From Drosophila persimilis (Eukaryota; Arthropoda; Insecta; Diptera; Drosophilidae): 64,000 bases of DNA. Every line of letters begins with the position of its first letter. The first letter of the stretch is position 1. The notes beneath the pieces are model-generated. The model did not search any database, was not told where the DNA came from, and saw only the letters and a list, made by a program, of their open reading frames with translations. The stretch spans positions 23,340-87,339 of the forward strand of contig NW_020825712.1 in assembly GCF_003286085.1 (NCBI RefSeq), written 5' to 3'. Below, in pieces: positions 33,689 through 45,135 of the stretch. A program made the translations under genes and the position numbers.

Positions 33689-34510
33689 AAATGAACAGAA
33701 GCGGGCCCAGATGACTTCCCTGTGGCACACCTGAAGTAACATTTACAGTATTTGACAACACGTTAGAAAACAAAACACGTTGAGTACGGTTAGAGAGATA
33801 GGACAAAATCCAATCTAGAAGATTCGTTGGGAACCCTAATAAAGAGAGCTTGTGAATAAGCAGAGCATGGTTCACAGAATCGAATGCCTTGCTGAAGTCA
33901 GTAAAAACTACATCCGTCTGCAAACCAATTTGAAAACCACGGTGGATTAGGTTAGAAAACTCAAGAAGGTTAGTCGATGTTGAACGATGTCTGAAAAAAC
34001 CGTGCTGCGACGGAGATATCAAGCTGCAACAAAGATGTGGCAGTTGCCGGGTGACCAGGAACTCAAGAAGCTTCGGGATGGCGGAAAGCTTTGCGATACT
34101 GCGATAGTTTTCAATGTTTGATCTTGAACCTTTTTTGTGAAGCGGAATGATATAGGACTCATTCCAAATTACTGGGAGACAAGACTGTTCCAAGGAGAGG
34201 TTGAAGAGAAAGGTCAAGGGTTTGCAAAGGGACCAGTGGGCACAGTGTTTTAAGATGCAACTTGGTACCTTATCTGGACCCGCAGAAAACGACATGTCCA
34301 TAGATGACAAACCTTCCAGAACAACGCTTTCCTCGAAAAAGGACAGAAAAATGCTGTTAGCTTGAGGTAGCTGGTACGGATACGGAGTGGATGCGTTGTA
34401 AATATGAGACGAGTACGTTGTTTGGAAAAAGTTAGCGAATAAATTTGCAATACCAACAGCAGAAGCTTCTGTTTTGTTCTGGTAATGAAGGGACGGAGGA
34501 AAACCGTTTG
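33689..34510 (-). pseudogene. CR1-like LINE reverse transcriptase fragment
   Basis: Minus-strand frame covering the N-terminal half of an RT: GPDKVPSCILK, NESYIIPLHKKGSRSNIENY, the catalytic FTDFSKAFDSVNHALL (first Asp) and GVPQGSHLGPLLFI. It is cut by the DINE end at 33688 before the YxDD motif, and on the other side by L LTR sequence at 34511. It may be from the same family as 18232-19663, whose RT is missing. It looks open through most of its length. Confidence 0.8.
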
Positions 34511-34756
34511 TGTAGCGCCATTTGAATAATAATAATTGTTATTAGGATAGTATTTCATGAAGTCTAGTGTAAGTTAGGCTAGGGCAAAGCGGGAGCGCAA
34601 TAAAAGCTCGCTCTCTCGCTCTTGGCGAATTCGCCCCGCTTTGCCACCGTAGGTAAGGTAGGCATAGAAGAAATTGTTTTAATATATAAAAGGGGTCGAG
34701 AAAAATCCATGAAATCGAACGCACGCACCCCTTTTCTTTCGTCGTATTAAAATAAA
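34511..34756 (+). mobile_element. LTR of family L, copy 5, 3' truncated and diverged
   Basis: It begins TGTAGCGCCATTTG and matches the L LTR for about 240 bases with more differences than copies 1-4 (tttgaataataat for tttggcgtataat), ending at cgtattaaaataaa before a DINE. The left flank is CR1-like RT. Confidence 0.72.
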
Positions 34757-35822
34757 CGAGGGGGAACGTTGTGAGTTGCTGCGGACACCGCAACTCTACG
34801 GTTATACCCGATACTAAGTCAGTATGGCTCTCCTCCGGCAGACGCCGCTAATATTTAACGACACGACAAAGAGTGCGTGCGAGAGAGACAGAAAATCAGT
34901 CTGAGCGTGACGTCGGGCGCTGCGTAGCCACTGCAAATTGATTTGTTCCTTTTGGCTATAAAAATGATCTGATCTGATCCAGATTCAGCAATCTAATAGA
35001 TATGGTCATTATCTATGATTCTGCGTTTTTAGTTTTCTCAAATCTGCAATATTGTGGATGCAACAGATTTTCGTCCTTTGTGGGGGCGGATGGGGGTGGG
35101 GCGAAATTCTGAGATATACGTTTTATAGTGACATCTTAAAGGAGTGTGTGCACCAAATTTGGTTACTCTAGCCTTAATAGTCTCTGAGATTTGTGGTTGC
35201 CTCAGATTTTCGTCCTTTGCGGGTGCGGAAGGGGGTGTGGCGAAATTTGGACAGGAAACGGTCAAGGTCCGATATCACAGGAGTGTGGATACCAAATTTG
35301 GTTGCTCTGGCTTTTATAGGTTCTGAGATCCTTGAACTCATATTTTGCAATTGGCAAAACCGACCATGAAACCTGTGTGTTAGAGTGAGACAGAGCGAGA
35401 AAGAGTGAAATTGTTTTCGTGATTCTGGCTGTAATAATTATACGATTTGGTTGAGATTTTACATTCTAGAACATATAACCATCTTCTACGATTCTGCGTT
35501 TTTGGTTTTATCGTATCTTTAAAAATGTGGATGCCACAGATTTTCGTTCTTTGTGGGGCAGAAGTGGACGGGGCGAAGTTTTGAAATATTTTTGGAGCAG
35601 TGACATATCACAGAAGTCTGGATCCAAAACATCGTTGCTCTAGCTTTTATAGTCTTTGAGCATTAGTCGCTGAAGGGGACGGACAGACATACGGACGGAC
35701 ATGGCTCAATCGACTCGGCTATTGATGCTGATCAAGAAACGATTCCTTCTGGACGTTACACACATCCACTTTTACCACAAATCTAATATACCCCAATACT
35801 CATTTTAAGTATCGGGTATAAA
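34757..35822 (+). mobile_element. DINE-like element, full length with 3' variants
   Basis: A plus copy with a reduced microsatellite (gacagacatacggacgg) and loss of the atatatatactttat block, so that atcaagaaacgattcc is continuous. It ends cattttaagtatcggg. These private features recur in the copy ending at 43306, marking a segmental duplication. Confidence 0.87.
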
Positions 35823-36032
35823 AACACAAGTCTTTTTTTTCCAAATTAATTGCTGCGAGAGCGCACCCGTCTTTCGCTACGACGATGCGCACACTCGCCC
35901 GCCAGCTATGCTACCCTGGCGATCAATTTATAAAGCACTTTCCATTACCTGTATGTCGGCAATATTTGTGAAAGCTTGATTGACAACAATAATGTTTTTT
36001 TTATTATGTTATTGGAACATAAATTTTAATTT
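35823..36032. repeat. Duplicated non-coding segment S, copy 1
   Basis: AT-rich stretch starting aacacaagtcttttttt, with no ORF. It matches 43307-43553 apart from a deletion of about 60 bases around the poly-T near 35997. Its right part (ggaacataaatt) is cut by an inverted DINE. Confidence 0.75.
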
Positions 36033-37252
36033 TTATACCCGATACTCAAAATGAGTATTGGGGTATATTAGATTTGTGGTAAAAGTGGATGTGTGTAACG
36101 TCCAGAAGGAATCGTTTCCGACCCCATAAAGTATATATATTCTTGATCAGCATCAATAGCCGAGTCGATTGAGCCATGTCTGTCTGTCCGTCCGTCCGTC
36201 TGTCCGTCTGTCCGTCCCCTTCAGCGCCTAATGCTCAAAGACTATAAGAGCTAGAGCAACGATGTTTTGGATCCAGACTGCTGTGATATGTCACTGCTAC
36301 AAAAATATTTCAAAACTTTGCCCCGCCCACATCCGCCCCCACAAAGGGCGAAAATCTGTAGCATCCACAATTTTAAAGATACGAGAAAACCAAAAACACA
36401 ATCGTAGAGAATGACCATATCTTTTAGACTGCAGAATCTGAATTGGATCGTATTATTATTATAGCCAGCATCAAGAAAACAATTTCATTTTTTCTCGCCC
36501 TGTCTCTCTCTAACACACACGTAGCATAGGCGGCTTTGCTTAGAGTAAAACATTAGCGCCTAGATCTCAGAGACTATAAAAGCTAGAGCAACCAAATTTG
36601 GTATCCACACTCCTAATATATCAGACCGAGACGAGTTTGTTTCAAAATTTCGCCACACCCCCTTCCGCCGCCGCAAAGGATGCAAATCTGGGGATATTCA
36701 CAAATCTCAGAGACTATAAAAGCTAGAGCAACCAAATTTGGTATACACACTCCTAATATATCGGACCGAGACGAGTTTGTTTCAAAATTTCGCCACACCC
36801 CCTTCCGCCCCCGCAAAGAATGCAAATCTGGGGATATTCACAAATCTCAGAGACTATTAAAGCTAGAGTAACCAAATTTGGTATCCGCACTCCTGTTAGA
36901 TCTCACTATAAAACGTATATCTCAAAACTTCGCCCCACCCCCTTCCGCCCACACAAAGGACGAAAATCTGTTGCATCCACAATATTGCAGATTTGAGAAA
37001 ACTAAAAACGCAGAATCATAGATAATGACCATATCTATTAGATTGCTGAATCTGGATCAGATCAGATCATTTTTATAGCCAAAAGGAACAAATCAATTTG
37101 CAGTGGCTACGCAGCGCCCGACGTCACGCTCAGACTGATTTTCTGTCTCTCTCGCACGCACTCTTTGTCGTGTCGTTAAATATTAGCGCCATCTGCCGGA
37201 GGAGAGCCATACTGACTTAGTATCGGGTATAACTGTAGAGTTGCGGTGTCCG
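36033..37252 (-). mobile_element. DINE-like element, extended internal repeats, end truncated
   Basis: Minus orientation. The internal unit beginning ctcagagactat recurs at 36566, 36706 and 36846, an exact 140-bp spacing, one unit more than usual. The right end is cut inside the stem-loop (gcggtgtccg|gcgcatcc). It forms a tail-to-tail pair with 34757-35822. Confidence 0.85.
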
Positions 37253-38144
37253 GCGCATCCGCCGCAGCGGATGATGCAGCATCTGCGGCATCGGAATTGG
37301 CGGAGACTTGAACTTGGAGTTGGCGTGCACGGTGATGGTAAATAGCGAGCGACTCTGCTCCGGCTGCCCACGTTGCTTCTGCCTGGAGATCTGGAGATTG
37401 GCACTGGTCCGGCCAACCGAGATGCGTACACCAACAGAATTGGCTGAGGACGAACGTGATTTGGCTGCATCCGAGTGGCTGCTGGTCCGGAAACCCAGGA
37501 TGCACTGTCGATGGAGATGGCCCTCTGGTCAGTGTCATCTGTAGTGGCTGGCCTCGTCGTTGGATTGCTGCCGTTTTGTGATGATGGCGTGACGTCACGG
37601 CTATCAGTTGGCGGCAGCATAATCGGAGCCTCCAGATTGGGCACAACTTGCAACAAAATGTTGCGGTTAGTGGCGAGGCAGCTTCTGGAGAGGTTGATCT
37701 GTGTAGTGGCAGGTAAGTGTGATTAGTGAGAGTATTGGCTATTTTGTGTTGATGCGTGAATTGATGATTTTTCTTCTTTTTTCAGTGGCAGCCTGTGGAC
37801 CTGGATGTTGTTGGCGACGGCGATATGGACTCCAAATTTCGCCCATTTGGCAGGAAAAGGGTGGCGAAATTGACGAGGCAGCTGCTGGAGGGGCAGCTCT
37901 GTCGGTGGACTGGCAGGTAAGTATGTTTTATGTGTGTTTTGACCATTTTGCGTAGATGTGCGAATTGACGTTTTTTGTTTATTTACAGTGGCTGCTTGGA
38001 ATTTTGTGTTGAATGGGAGAGGCGTCATCCACGAGTCCTCAAACTTCGTCCAATTGGCAGAAAGTGGATGGTGAATTTGGTGTGGCAACTGCTGGAGAGG
38101 CAGCTCTGTCGGAGGCGTGGCAGGTACGTGTGATTATTGTGAGT
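37253..38144. repeat. Region T, copy 1: tandem 204-207-bp units with splice-like sites
   Basis: The plus strand shows strong donor and acceptor signals: gtaagt at 37713 with tttttcag ending 37785, gtaagt at 37917 with tttacag ending 37988, and gtacgt at 38124. The spacing of donors is 204 and 207 bases and the segments between are alike (gaggcagctgctgg, cagctctgtcgg). The implied introns are 73 and 72 bases, normal for Drosophila, and the implied exons 131 and 135. Long frames on the minus strand cross the introns. It could be a captured host-gene fragment with duplicated exons, or the 3' non-coding part of the adjacent LINE. I cannot decide. Confidence 0.55.
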
Positions 38145-39504
38145 TTAGTCTATATCAATGCCCTTGCTTCTGGTGCTTGTGTTTGCTGTCTGTTGTTGTT
38201 GCTGGGATTGGCGGTTCGGCTGCTGCGTTTGTGGACGTTGGTATTCGGTTGGCTGCTGTGGCTGCTGGCGTTGCTGTTGGTAATGCTGCTGACGCTGCTC
38301 AGCAATGAGTCGATTCGCCCTCAATTTACCTCGAGCCTTTTTAAATTCGTCGCATCCTTTATAGCAGCTGACATGAGAGCCACTGCAGTTGGCGCATTTC
38401 GGGGCTACATTCCTTGGCTTTCGGCATGCCGTAGTGGGGTGCTCCGCCGCGGTAGTTCTTCGTGTGCCCAAATGCCTGGCAACGATGACATTGGGCTGGG
38501 TCTCGCGGCTTAGATTGTCGCTCGATCGCAAAGCGTTGGCTGGACATTTGTTTTACTGTCAGGATCCCCTCATGACCGCTGTCCTTCATGGGCTCCGCTG
38601 TATCTGTTTTTCACCACTCGGATGAACCGAGTGGTATACCCCAGCTGCTTAAGCTCCTCTGTTACCCAGTCGCATGGTGTGGAGTGGTGCAGATTTCGGA
38701 TGACCATCCTGAACCCCTTGGCGCTACGAGGCTGGTGGGTGTGGAGCTGAATGTCTTCATCAGCAAGGGCGTTCAGGATTGGACTCTGAGCCCTCCATTG
38801 GCCATGGCTTTGGTCAAGAATTTCACTATCTTTTGGGTTGCTGTTGAGCTTATTGATAAGGGAGACTATTTCCGGCACCAGGGGCAGGAAGAGTGAAGGG
38901 GCCCTGGTGTCAGTTAATGGTAGTGGTCCGGGCATTGCAAGCAGATTGGCTGGTTGCTGATACTGTTGTTGTTGATATTTTTGTTGCTGCGGCTGTGGGC
39001 GTTCGGTCTCCGTCTCCATCTGTTGCTGTTGCTGTTCCCTCTGCTGCTCATTTGCTTTTGAATAGCGGCGTTGCTATTGGCAGAAATGTAATTTCTTCAT
39101 CATCTGTATCCGTATCGATCGCCGTGCATCTCCGTTTGAGAGGCGATCGATAGGATGAGTCCGTTATTTGCTCCTTTGTTAAGGGGGTCAGTGGCAGGGG
39201 CATAGGGTGCTTATTACCCATTAGCGGGGGCACACAGGTAAGCCATTCGTTTACCAATTTTGAGTTGGTATTAAGCCTTGTCGGTGTAATTTGTACGTCC
39301 GCTTGTGTCATTATGGGTAATAAGAATTTTCTGCTCCGTCTAGTATTGGCTTCAAGTGTCGTCAATTGTTGTTGTTTATATTTGTCATATCTTTGCTGCT
39401 GCTGCTGCTGCTGGTCATTTATTTGTTGTTTTTGCATGCCGATTTGAGGTTCGGCGTCGGTCAATGTATTGGTGTTGGTGTAGGTCTGGCAGCTGGCTTT
39501 GTTA
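38145..39504 (-). pseudogene. Jockey-type LINE ORF1, minus-strand copy, 5' truncated
   Basis: Read leftward from 39504: Gln-rich region, LLPIMTQADVQITPTRL, a second Gln-rich stretch, then the conserved GFRMVIRNLHHSTPCDW fold, zinc knuckles CHRCQAFGHTKNY (frame broken next to it) and CANCSGSHVSCYKGC, and a Gln-rich tail ending at 38145. At least three frame changes (near 39050, 38580 and 38450). Such a Gag is typical of jockey-clade and related telomeric LINEs. There is no ORF2 after it. The N-terminus is missing here but present in the plus-strand copy at 41004. Confidence 0.78.
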
Positions 39505-40813
39505 TTATACCCGATACTCAAAATGAGTATTGGGGTATATTAGATTTGTGGTAAAAGTGGATGTGTGTAACGTCCAGAAGGAATCGTTTCCGACCCTATA
39601 AAGTATATATATTCTTGATCAGCATCAATAGCCGAGTCGATTGAGCCATGTCTGTCTGTCCGTCCGTCCGTCTGTCCGTCTGTCCGTCCGTCCGTCTGTC
39701 CGTCCCCGTCAGCGCCTAATGCTCAAAGACTATAAGAGCTAGAGCAACGATGTTTTGGATCCAGACTTCTGTGATATGTCACTGCTCCAAAAAATATATT
39801 TCAAAACTTTGCCCCGCCCACTTCCGCCCCCACAAAGGGCGAAAATCTGTGGCATCCACAATTTCGACGATACGAGAAAACTAAAAACGCAGAATCGTAG
39901 AGAATGACGATATCTTTTAGACTGCGGAATCTGAATTGGATCGTATTATTATTCGCCCTGTCTCTCTCTAACACACACGTAGCATAGGCGGCTTTGCTTA
40001 GAGTAAAACATTAGCGCCTAGATCTCAGAGACTATAAAAGCTAGAGCAACCAAATTTGGTATCCACACTCCTAATATATCAGACCGAGACGAGTTTGTTT
40101 CAAAACTTCGCCACACCCCCTTCCGCCCCCGCAAGGGATGCAAATCTGGGGATATTCACAAATCTCAGAGACTATTAAAGCTAGAGTAACCAAATTTAGT
40201 ATCCACATTAGCGCCTAGATCTCAGAGACTATAAAAGCTAGTGCAACCAAATTTGGTATCCACACTCCTAATATATCGGACCGAGACGAGTTTGTTTCAA
40301 AATTTCGCCTCACCCCCTTCCGCCCCCGCAAAGGGTGCAAATCTGGGGATATTCACAAATCTCAGAGACTATTAAAGCAAGAGTAACCAAATTTATTATC
40401 CGCACTCCTGTTAGATCTCACTATAAAACGTATATCTCAAAATTTCGCCCCACCCCCTTCCGCCCACACAAAGGACGAAAATCTGTTGTATCCACAATAT
40501 TGCAGTTTTGAGAAAACTAAATCAAACAGAAGAGAAAACAGAATCGCAGAATCATAGATAATGACCATATCTATCAGATTGCTGAATCTGGATCAGATCA
40601 GATCATTTTTATAGCCATAAGGAACAAATCAATTTGCAGTGGGTACGCAGCGCCCGACGTCACGCTCAGACTGATTTTCTGTCTCTCTCGCACGCACTCT
40701 TTGTCGTGTCGTTTAATATTAGCGCCGTCTGGCGGAGGAGAGCCATTCTGACTTAGTATCGGGTATAACTGTAGAGTTGCGGTGTCCGCAGCAACTCACA
40801 ACGTTCCCCCTCG
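39505..40813 (-). mobile_element. DINE-like element, long variant
   Basis: Minus orientation, 1.3 kb, with an extra internal unit (repeat starts near 40022, 40165, 40214 and 40364) and a private insertion aatcaaacagaagagaaaac at about 40522. The same insertion in reverse complement is at 42490-42515, so the two DINE copies flanking 40814-42222 are close sisters in opposite orientation. Confidence 0.85.
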
Positions 40814-42222
40814 TTTGTTTTGTGTTTTGTCGGGCATTGTGCGTGGATAAATATATGTTGATCGAGACTAAGAACATTAATTAATAAACAATTGTGCCAA
40901 TACAAAACAATATAACAAACAATATAAGGCCGACGCCAGTGGAAGTGGAAGCCATTTTTTCCCATCTTGACCACGCAGCAGAACCAAGCAGCAGACCATA
41001 AAGATGAGGAAAACCATCTCATTTGACGCCACTGGATCAGGCCAGTATGCAGTTGCTCCAAATCTGACGACGCTCCCCATGGACAATCCGGCTACACAGA
41101 CATCTGCCGAGGGCGGTGAGTGCGTGTCCCATTCCTCTGACCCTGATGTGTCCACCAAACCCCATGGTCGGTCCCACTACGAGTCGATGCTCGACTCCGA
41201 GGGGGATGCGAAGCTGGCGGAGATGGACTCCCCAGTGAGCTCACTCGAGAGGACGGTGATCGAATTCGACCGACGCTTCAGGGACAAGGGCCTCCGCGAT
41301 CAAATTGAGCCGCCAATCCTAGCCAGAAATGACGTCATCACCCACACACTAACACACTGTCAGGCAGGGACGCCGCCAAAAACCGCAAAGGCAGGCCGAA
41401 ATAGCGGCACTCTCGCTCTTACTAACGAGCACATCAATTCGCACAACAACAAGTGCCAAGCCCCTTTGAGTTCGCGCCAAACAGCCAGCGACCAGGCATT
41501 GCACTCAAATCCAGGCAGCCGCTACTCTAAAGCCCAACAAACGTTTGCCGCCAAACGCATCGAAACAAGAACCAAAACGTACACATACATTCACACAAGC
41601 CAAAAAGAGAGATGCTCTCCCTCTCTCCCCGACTAACCAGAAGCAGAACGCAAAACGTAACACAAACAAAAACCATAACAATAACAAAGCCAGCTGCCAG
41701 ACCTACACCAACACCAATACATTGACCGACGCCGAACCTCAAATCGGCATGCAAAAACAACAAATGACCAGCAGCAGCAGCAAAGAAATGACAAATATAA
41801 ACAACAACAATTGACGACACTTGAAGCCAATACTAGACGGAGCAGAAAATTCTTATTACCCATAATGACACAAGCGGACGTACAAATTACACCGACAAGG
41901 CTTAATACCAACTCAAAATTGGTAAACGAATGGCTTACCTGTGTGCCCCCGCTAATGGGTAATAAGCACCCTATGCCCCTGCCACTGACCCCCTTAACAA
42001 AGGAGCAAATAACGGACTCATCCTATCGATCGCCTCTCAAACGGAGATGCACGGCGATCGATACGGATACAGATGATGAAGAAATTACATTTCTGCCAAT
42101 AGCAACGCCGCTATTCAAAAGCAAATGAGCAGCAGAGGGAACAGCAACAGCAACAGATGGAGACGGAGACCGAACGCCCACAGCCGCAGCAACAACAATA
42201 TCAACAACAACAGCATCAGCAA
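40814..42222 (+). mobile_element. Jockey-type LINE, 5' UTR and ORF1 start, plus-strand copy
   Basis: The 5' region, from about 40814, lies after a DINE end. ORF1 starts at 41004, and the piece is cut at cagcatcagcaa where a DINE begins. The part from about 41690 to 42222 is the inverted counterpart of 39504-38962. In the minus copy the text continues past the cut (cagcaaccagcc), so this one lost its 3' part. Confidence 0.78.
41004..42128 (+). pseudogene. Jockey-type LINE ORF1 N-terminal part
   Basis: ATG 41004 opens MRKTISFDATGSGQYAV, and 210 codons are open to 41636. The reading then moves to another frame (KASCQTYTNTNTLTDAEP) across a Gln/Asn-rich tract and back to the first frame from about 41811 (LTTLEANTRRSRKFLLPI) to 42128. 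The shifts coincide with cag repeats. It contains no zinc knuckles because the piece ends first. The encoded region is low-complexity and Gln-rich, as in many LINE Gag proteins. Confidence 0.7.
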
Positions 42223-43306
42223 CGAGGGGGAACGTTATGAGTTGCTGCGGACACCGCAACTCTACAGTTATACCCGATACTAAGTCAGTATGGCTCTCCT
42301 CCGGCAGACGGCGCTAATATTAAACGACACGACAAAGAGTGCGTGCGAGAGAGACAGAAAATCAGTCTGAGCGTGACGTCGGGCGCTGCGTAGCCAGTGC
42401 AAATTATAGCCTTATGGCTATAAAAATGATCTGATCTGATCCAGATTCAGCAATCTGATAGATATGGTCATTATCTATGATTCTGCGATTCTGTTTTCTC
42501 TTCTGTTTGATTTAGTTTTCTCAAAACTGCAATATTGTGGATGCAACAGATTTTCGTCCTTTGTGGGGGCGGAAGGGGGTGGGGCGAAATTTTGAGATAT
42601 ACGTTTTATAGTGAGATCTAACAGGAGTGCTGATACTAAATTTGGTTACTCTAGCTTTAATAGTCTCTGAGATTTGTGAATATCCCCAGATTTGCATCCC
42701 TTGCGGGGGCGGAAGGGGGTGAGGCGAAATTTTGAAACAAACTCGACTCGGTCCGATATATTAGGAGTGTGGATACCAAATTTGGTTGCACTAGCTTTTA
42801 TAGTCTCTGAGATCTAGGCGCTAATGTTTTACTCTAAGCAAAGCCGCCTATGCTACGTATGTGTTAGAGAGAGACAGGGCGAGAAAAAATGAAATTGTTT
42901 TCTTGATGCTGGCTATAATAATAATACGATCCAATTCAGATTCTGCAGTCTAAAAGATATGGTCATTCTCTACGATTCAGCGTTTTTGGTTTTCTCGTAT
43001 CTTTAAAATTGTGGATGCCACAGATTTTCGCCCTTTGTGGGGGCGGAAGTGGGCGGGGCGAAGTTTTGAAATATTTTTGTAGCAGTGACATATCACAGAA
43101 GTCTGGATCCAAAACATCGTTGCTCTAGCTTTTATAGTCTTTGAGCATTAGTCGCTGAAGGGGACGGACAGACATACGGACGGACATGGCTCAATCGACT
43201 CGGCTATTGATGCTGATCAAGAAACGATTCCTTCTGGACGTTACACACATCCACTTTTACCACAAATCTAATATACCCCAATACTCATTTTAAGTATCGG
43301 GTATAA
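42223..43306 (+). mobile_element. DINE-like element, full length
   Basis: A plus copy with the private 26-base insertion near 42490 (shared with 39505-40813) on its left and the shortened microsatellite and missing atatatatactttat block (shared with 34757-35822) on its right. It therefore looks recombinant between two local copies. Confidence 0.85.
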
Positions 43307-43553
43307 AAACACAAGTCTTTTTTTTCCAAATTAATTGCTGCGAGAGCGCACCCGTCTTTCGCTACGACGATGCGCACACTCGCCCGCCAGCTATGCTACC
43401 CTGGCGATCAATTTATAAAGCACTTTCCATTACCTGTATGTCGGCAATATTTGTGAAAGCTTGATTGACAACAATAATGTTTTTTTTTTTAATTTTTGCG
43501 GGCAATTGACGTTAACATGGTTCTAACAGACGTTTGACATGGAACATAAATTA
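43307..43553. repeat. Duplicated non-coding segment S, copy 2
   Basis: Same sequence as 35823-36032, with an additional stretch gcgggcaattgacgttaaca after the poly-T. No ORF. Confidence 0.75.
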
Positions 43554-44487
43554 ACATCTGGCAGCCCTAATTTGTCATTCACAAGAATTGACGTACATTA
43601 ATAGAAACATGTGGTCACAAAGAGATAAGTATTGGACAAATTGCAACATTAATGACATTTATAGACTATTTTAATTCTATGTATTTTCTATTTCAGGTAC
43701 TGGAGGAACATCGTCGTCGTCTGAAGCAGAGTGGATGGCACAGGGCGCATCCGCCGCAGCGCTGGATGTGCACATGTGATTGATGCAGCAGAACACGCAT
43801 CTGCGGCATCGGAGTTGGCAGAGACTTGAACTTGGAGTTGGCGTGCACGGTGATGGTAAATAGCGAGCGACTCTGCTCCGGCTGCCCACGTTGCTTCTGC
43901 CTGGAGATCTGGAGATTGGCACTGGTCCGACCAACCGAGATACATCGACCAACAGAATTGGCTGAGGACGAACTTGATTTGGCTGCATCCGAGTGGCTGC
44001 TGGTCCAGACACCCAGGATGAACTGTCGATGGAGATGGCGCGCTGGCCAGTGTCGTCTGTAGTGGCTGGCCTCGTCGTTGGATTGCTGCCGTTTTGTGAT
44101 GATGGCGTGACGTCAAGGCCATCAGTTGGCGGCAGCATAATCGGAGCCTCCAGATTGGGCACAACTTGCAACAAAATGTTGCGGTTAGTGGCGAGGCAGC
44201 TTCTGGAGAGGTTGATCTGTGTAGTGGCAGGTAAGTGTGATTAGTGAGAGTATTGGCTATTTTGTGTTGATGCGTGAATTGATGATTTTTCTTCTTTTTT
44301 CAGTGGCAGCCTGTGGACCTGGATGTTGTTGGCGACGGCGATATGGACTCCAAATTTCGCCCATTTGGCAGGAAAAGGGTGGCGAAATTGACGAGGCAGC
44401 TGCTGGAGGGGCAGCTCTGTCGGTGGACTGGCAGGTAAGTATGTTTTATGTGTGTTTTGACCATTTTGCGTAGATGTGCGAATTGAT
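43554..44487. repeat. Region T, copy 2, truncated
   Basis: Its left part (43554-43741), unlike copy 1, is not displaced by a DINE and contains an acceptor-like ctatttcag ending 43696. From 43742 it matches 37253 onward, including gtaagt donors at 44231 and 44435 (204 bases apart) and the tttttcag acceptor. It is cut at gtgcgaattgat by poly-C and the GC-rich LTR. It differs from copy 1 by about 3-4% in the shared part, many changes being amino-acid-altering in any frame. Confidence 0.55.
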
Positions 44488-44525
44488 CTTTTATACCGTT
44501 TTATACCCCCCCCCCCCCCCCCCCG
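44488..44525. repeat. Junction with poly-C tract
   Basis: cttttataccgttttata followed by an uninterrupted run of 19 C at 44506-44524 lies between region T and the truncated LTR. The LTR itself has a C-rich tract (ccacccccccccctcc) that may have slipped. Confidence 0.6.
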
Positions 44526-45133
44526 CCCAACCCAAGCAACCGGCCAGGCGCAGTCTTCCGGGTTCATCGGCTACAAGACGATGACACCGCGGAAGCCCAC
44601 GACGAGCCCCCAACGGCAAACCCGCCAGCTCGCCAAAACCACGAAGAGGCAGAACTGGGTCAACCCGCGACCGCCAGAACAGCGAAGTGCACCCCGACAC
44701 GGAAGTGCACTTTCGAACCCGCTGACACAGCGCCCATCGGCGTATAAATAGACGCCGACTGGAAACCAGAAGACAACTTACGCAGAGATCCGGCTCACGG
44801 TACGATCGTTGTACCGAAACTTACGCAGAGATCAGGCTCGCAGTACGATCGTTATACCAAAACTTACGCAGAGATCCGGCTCACAGTACGGTCGTCGTAC
44901 GAACGTAAGTTCACCCCAATCAGCCGAGGCACCGACGTCCCCCCCACCCCGAGTCCACACAGTCGTTCCATATACACGACGTTAGCAACGCCCGCCCGAG
45001 CCCCGATCCACCTCTCTACGACCGGCCGCCCTCTGACGCCGCTCTCAAGGTTCCAACGCATTTCTTCAAATTTCTTGTGAACAGACCCCTGGACGTGGCT
45101 GAGTTTACCTCAGCCTGAAATAGGATCATCACA
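44526..45133 (+). mobile_element. GC-rich Ty3/gypsy array: LTR 1, truncated and internally deleted
   Basis: It matches LTR 2 (54360-55262) from its position of about 54506 onward. The TATA box tataaata is at 44743-44750. It has three 43-bp downstream repeats, then lacks the part equal to about 54883-55034 (ending again at gtaagttcacccc). It ends atcatcaca at 45133. Confidence 0.85.
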
Positions 45134-45135
45134 AG

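Noticed and set aside
37183..37656. Minus-strand frame of about 157 codons in region T, with a similar frame at 43677-44174
   Set aside because: The two copies differ by many amino-acid-changing substitutions, one runs into DINE sequence, and a second overlapping frame is equally long. No sign of constraint.
41527..41911. Minus-strand Cys/Val/Leu-rich frames resembling small membrane proteins (also near 39265-39554 on plus)
   Set aside because: They are reverse-complement readings of the Gln/Asn-rich LINE ORF1; cag repeats read as ctg/tgc give Leu/Cys runs.
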